Under the pieces are notes generated by a model, which was given only the letters and a program-made list of their open reading frames with translations, was not told where the DNA came from and did not search any database. Both the position numbers and the translations under genes were made by a program. From assembly GCA_037044905.1 (NCBI GenBank), contig JBAOKB010000118.1, positions 248,001 to 312,000 of the forward strand: DNA of 64,000 bases. Reading direction: 5' to 3'. Source of the DNA: Hortaea werneckii. Taxonomy: Eukaryota > Ascomycota > Dothideomycetes > Mycosphaerellales > Teratosphaeriaceae. Numbering within the stretch: the first letter of the stretch is position 1; every line of letters begins with the position of its first letter. Of the stretch, positions 59,922 through 64,000 are shown piece after piece.

Positions 59922-61388
59922 AGGAGGATTCATTGGGCTGGTTCCCTTTTTTTCCCCTTCCTCGTTCGGCTGCACTGGGTTGGGGGGTAAGGGGAAGGTC
60001 TTTGTTTCTTTCCCCCCTTGTTGGGACCACCGACTCGCGGAGGAAAAAGATGTTGGAAGGCGGGGAATCTCGTGAAGGGGAAGGGAATACTCCTTTTCGT
60101 TTTCCCATGTTTATCGTCCCCGCCTCAGGCTCTCTGCATTACCCCACTAACAAGGTCCCCTTACCCTTTTTCGCCATCCCTCGCAGGGACCACCGAAAAC
60201 CCCTCGCCTCCTCTCTCTCTACAACCTGGAAATATTCAAGGAAGGAAAGCTGGATTGCTCGCCACCGAAAGGAAAAAATGGGACTTTGTTTTAAGGGACA
60301 AGATCGAATTCCGAATCTGCATCTGGTTTACAACGACTTGGATCCCGGGCGAGGAAAGGAAACATTTTACAGAAGTAACGGGCGTGGAGGGCTTTATTGG
60401 GAAAGAGAAAGAAAGAAAGAAAGCAACGGAAAGGAAAGGGAACGAAAAAAAGAGCGGAAAGCTGTGAAGTCTTCACACAAGTCCGCCTTTCCCTCTACCC
60501 CGCCCTTTCTTGTGAGTCCGTCTGGATATAGCTCGCTTGGTTCTCCACTCCTTCTCTCGCCGGACGAGGGAGGTAAGGGCAGGCTTAGCACGGGGATTCT
60601 CGCGCGCGGCTCTGGCGATTGATGGTCGGCGAAGGGGCTGGGAATGGGGTTGAGGCAATGAGAAGGAAATGATGGGAGAAATGGTTTGGGCTAGGAGACG
60701 GGAAGTGCGAGGGAAAAGGGATGATGGATGCGGGCTTTCCATCTTATTCAATTCCAGTTTACTCATTGGCCTGCTCTCATACCTATCTTCTTCGTTTTTG
60801 GTGGAATTCGGCTCATCGGTGTTTCGTGCGTAGACCTCCATGGTTCCGGGAGTGTTCACATCCGTGTCGTCTGGTTGGGTGTTGATGCGGTCCTCTGTCA
60901 AATGCAAGTGATGTGGATCCGAGCGCGAGCCGCCCCCTTCTTGTTGTCTACGGTAGTTGTGCTGTTTTAAGACGTACGAGCAAGTCTGAAAAGGGACGAC
61001 ATGCGTTGAATCTTCACTCGCGGTAGATAAAATCAACGGTGTCGCAAGTGACAAGCAACGCAAGATCAATGCCAATCGGGGGTCGGTCGGGTATTCACAT
61101 GCGCAGGACACCGACCCCTCGGCCTCGGGAGTGAATCCAGCAGGCAGCCCGCTCCGATTGGCCCGACCGCATCCAGGAACCAGAAGTGCGGCAGCCGGCC
61201 TGAACACGTTACGCCATACCTTCCTCCTTGTTCCGTAGTGGCCGAGTGGAGCCTTCGCGTCTCCCATAGAACGGTATCACCAGCAGAAATCCAACCATAT
61301 CCAGTTAGGCCAGCAGATTCCACTTCCTCCTCCGAAACAGCACACGACACCAGCCTGGCGCGTCGTCCGCCCGCAGCACCCCCGCACA
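59922..61388. other. Intergenic, 1.5 kb
   Basis: Between MKK and the MRH-domain receptor. A 264-codon minus-strand open frame (60473-61267) has no motif and is not called. Purine-rich AAAG repeats near 60405-60425. Confidence 0.45.
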
Positions 61389-62811
61389 ATGCGACTCCTC
61401 TACTACTCCCTAACCCTCTACCTCTCGACGCTCCCTTCGAACCCCGTCCTCGCCTCCCCCTCCCCCGTCGCCGACGCCGCCCCCGCCCGCGAAACCAGCG
61501 CCGCGCCCCAACAGCCCTGCACCGTGCGCTCCCCCAACACGGGCGCCTTCTTCGACATCAACCCCTTACACATCGAGGACCCGGCGCTGAGCAAGGCCAA
61601 GCACCCGCGCGACTACAGCTGGAACACGACGGGATGGGGCCTGCCGTACAATTTCACCATGAACTTTTGCGGACCGGTAGTGGAGGAGCTGGAGGGGGTT
61701 GTCGGGGTGGAGAAGAAGGATTGGGGGAATGTTAGTGCGTTTTATCGCCAGGGCGGGAAGACGTATAGTATCGGGTAAGTTTTCTTTCGTTGGCAATTTC
61801 CTGTTTCGGGCGTATGGAGAAAGAGGGAGAGGCATGGATGAGAGAGGGAGGGAGAGTGTGTGTGTGTGTGTGGGTGGGTGGATGAGAAGAGGGACATGTT
61901 TGAGCTGATCTGAGGGATTTCTTGATTTGAAACAGACAACAGAATTCCTATCCCGTGTTCCATGGGCGGAAATTGGTCTTGAATTATACGGACGGCTCGC
62001 CGTGCGATCTGGAGGATATCAAGGCCACCGCTAGTGGTGGGGCTAGCGCCGAGGACCTCTTCGCGAGGGAGAAGATCGATCCGAAGAAGCCTTCGGACGA
62101 CGATGAGGATGACGACGACGACGACGACGACGATGACGATAAAAGCAGTCGAAGGAAGAAACCCGGTTCTCGCATCGTCCGGCGAAAGAGCACCATCATC
62201 AGCCTCCTCTGCGACAAGGACCCGCTCTCGCCGCAGCTGACGCTGAGTTTTGTCGCCTCGAGCCCGGACGCCTGCACGTACTTCTTCGAAGCGCGATCAG
62301 CAGCGGGTTGTGGAGGGATCGAGACGGCCAAGCAGACGCTCAGCCCGTCGGGTGTCTTCGGCGTGATTGTCCTGATCGCGATCATCGTCTACGTCGTCGG
62401 TGGTTGTGTCTATAGCCGCGTGGTTTTGCAGCAGAGGGGATGGCGACAGCTGCCAAATTACGCCCTGTGGAGCGGCATCTTCGGTTTCTTCAAGGTAAGG
62501 ACTTCGTTTCCCCCGAACCAAGGCGCGCAAAAAGTCAGGGCTAGCAATTTTCGCTCTTTCGATGGAGGGGAAAGTGCATTAAATGCTCGTTCATTTGGGA
62601 AAACAAGTGACTGACAAATCAAACCTTCTTCATCCTATCTACAGGATCTCTTCATCATCCTGACCTCGTCTTGCGCACGCTTCTTGCCTTCATCCCGAAG
62701 GGGTTACTCGCGCGTCAATGGGGGTCGAAACGGTAGTCGCGGCAGGGACAGGGGGACAGCGATGCTGGGAACCGACTGATTGACGAGCTCAATGAGGAGT
62801 GGGAAGACTAA
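61389..62811 (+). CDS. Mannose-6-phosphate-receptor-homology sorting receptor (Mrl1-like)
   Basis: Single-pass type I membrane protein likely cycling between Golgi and endosome. Exons 61389-61774, 61936-62494 and 62645-62811. Signal peptide (LLYYSLTLYLSTLPSNPVLA); MRH-type lumenal domain with CTVRSPNTGAFFDINPL, YSWNTTGWGLPYNFTMNFCGP, HGRKLVLNYTDGSPC, ISLLCDKDPLSPQLTLSF and CTYFFEARSAAGC; TM GVFGVIVLIAIIVYVVGGCV; cytoplasmic RGWRQLPNYALWSGIFGFFKDLFIIL. An Asp-codon run (62098-62141) forms an acidic loop within the lumenal part. A one-base jump near 62745 in a G-run hides the tail, which then reads AGNRLIDELNEEWED with stop at 62809-62811. Confidence 0.82.
62098..62141 (+). repeat. GAC/GAT codon repeat in the receptor gene
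   Basis: Trinucleotide run coding for about a dozen consecutive aspartates; unstable by nature. Confidence 0.85.
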
Positions 62812-64000
62812 AAAGCCAGCAGGTCTAGCTTTCTGGGTTTGTTTAGTGATGCGCGGTATGAAACAAGCACACAAAAAACCATCTTCTTTCTTCTCCTCTC
62901 CGTTTCACCCACCAAACTGTTTTCCATTAAGCTGTTACGAAAACTGCGTCTGATTCAGGACCCTCTTTTTAGCCCTCTGATCGGGGGTATGGTGTCTTCG
63001 TCCATATAGTTCGGACCCCGAAACGAGAGCGATGGGCTAAGCAGAAGGCCGCCATCGTCTGCGGCAAGACGGTCTGAACATTTACGAGGGGCATTGCCGC
63101 TTTGGGAAAGTCCATCCACCCCCGTTGCAAGCAAATTCTTCTTCGGGACTCTCTGCCTCGCTTCGCCCTTCTTAGGGCTTCGTGGGATCGAAAAGTGTGC
63201 GTGTGTAGGGTAGCTGGTCCCGCTCGCTCGTGGGCAGAGATGGACGGTAGGCGGGGGTTGGCGGCAATATCTTGGAAACTGAGCCCTAGGTGGCCCATGA
63301 CAACAGCGTTTTTTCTTAGTCTAGCGGCTAGGCAATGTCGAAGAAGGTATTGGTGGCCTTTCCTCTTTTGATCGCCCTCGTGTTTAGGAAGATTAATAAA
63401 CCCTTTGCCTATGCTGCCCCTTGTTTGGGGGGGGTATGATCAAATTTTCCAGTAGTCCCAAATCAGATCAGCTGGAGCGTATTGGCAGCTGCTACTATTA
63501 CTAGTGACTACTGGCCTTGTGGTCCGCAAGCAGAAGAGCCGAGGCCTTGGTACTGCTGTAAGATGTCCCCAAGCTCTCTACTCGCGTGCTATAGGCGGGA
63601 ACTTCATTATCGTTCGAGTGAGGAGCGATCCGATGCCGCCAATGCCAGGCATGGATCTGCGGTCGCCATGGAGCCGGAGTGTCTTGCAGAAAGGCTGTGC
63701 AGAAACGCTGACCGCACAAAGTCGCTGGTTGGCTGGATGCCACCTCATATGACGACCTCATGTCGTCCAGCCCTAACTGCAGCCCGGGACGCGGACAGGG
63801 GAGTGGACCGCCATGCACGGGCCGTCCATTTCTGCTTCGGATCCAGTGCAGCTCGTCGTCGCAACTCTCCATCATGAGGAGGTCGACCCGGACGGGGGGA
63901 GATGGGTTCTAAACAGCGACGGACGATCTTTGCGCACCGCCAAACTATCGTTCCTTACGCGATCATGTGCACAGTTGTGGTAGTGAACATGGACCCATCT
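62812..64000. other. Intergenic to right edge
   Basis: No supported gene. Open frames on both strands at about 63482-63877 overlap each other and lack motifs. Confidence 0.45.

Noticed and set aside
60473..61267. 264-codon minus-strand open frame
   Set aside because: No motif, compositionally like noncoding DNA, sits in the flanks of two plus-strand genes, and has no intron or start context.
1..64000. tRNA genes, transposons, biosynthetic cluster, CRISPR array
   Set aside because: Looked for T-arm motifs, long repeats, transposase or reverse transcriptase motifs, PKS/NRPS or P450 genes and direct repeats; none seen.

Overview
The window is nuclear DNA from a filamentous ascomycete (Pezizomycotina). 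Evidence: short introns (about 45-180 bases) with GTAAGT/GTATGT-type donors, CTAAC branch sites and CAG/TAG acceptors; a Zn2Cys6 regulator; fungal-type Mkk, Pal1, Stm1, Sls1 and Sec39 proteins; and gaps rich in homopolymers and microsatellites. The class cannot be fixed from sequence alone; Dothideomycetes is a guess from overall style.

Layout. 1-718: 3' part of a tRNA 2'-phosphotransferase (-). 3041-6097: large Zn2Cys6 regulator (+). 6895-10261: SEC39 (-). 10748-13507: SLS1, mitochondrial inner-membrane expression factor (-). 14933-16587: divergent MoeA-like protein (+). 17121-19082: branchpoint-bridging protein SF1/BBP (+). 19718-23031: multi-pass membrane protein fused to a CAP10/GT90 glycosyltransferase domain (+). 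23351-24317: YcaC-type isochorismatase-fold hydrolase with a signal peptide (-). 26243-29569: vacuolar M28 metalloprotease PFF1 (-). 29937-30247: SF3B5 (+). 31908-32454: small unknown membrane protein (+). 32844-37569: giant secreted CBM18 protein (-). 38606-39474: MED31 (-). 41192-43489: PAL1 (+). 44965-45731: RPC11 (-). 45986-46840: ALKBH6-like dioxygenase (+). 48247-49814: STM1 (-). 50651-52364: bZIP factor (-). 54114-55137: Rab5 (-). 58053-59921: MKK1/2-type MAPKK (+). 61389-62811: MRH-domain sorting receptor (+).

The genes are mostly conserved single-copy housekeeping loci: mRNA splicing (BBP, SF3B5), transcription (RPC11, MED31, two regulators), membrane traffic (SEC39, Rab5, MRL1-like, PAL1), translation and mitochondrial expression (STM1, SLS1), tRNA splicing (TPT1) and cell-wall signalling (MKK). 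They do not form an operon-like or secondary-metabolite cluster. No tRNA, rRNA, transposon, CRISPR array or obvious foreign DNA was seen.

The strongest unexplained pattern is technical. Twelve or more otherwise intact genes are broken by single-base reading-frame jumps, almost all equivalent to one missing base and often at short homopolymers. This points to uncorrected deletion errors in the assembly rather than to biology. Coordinates given for those genes span the whole gene, including the breaks.
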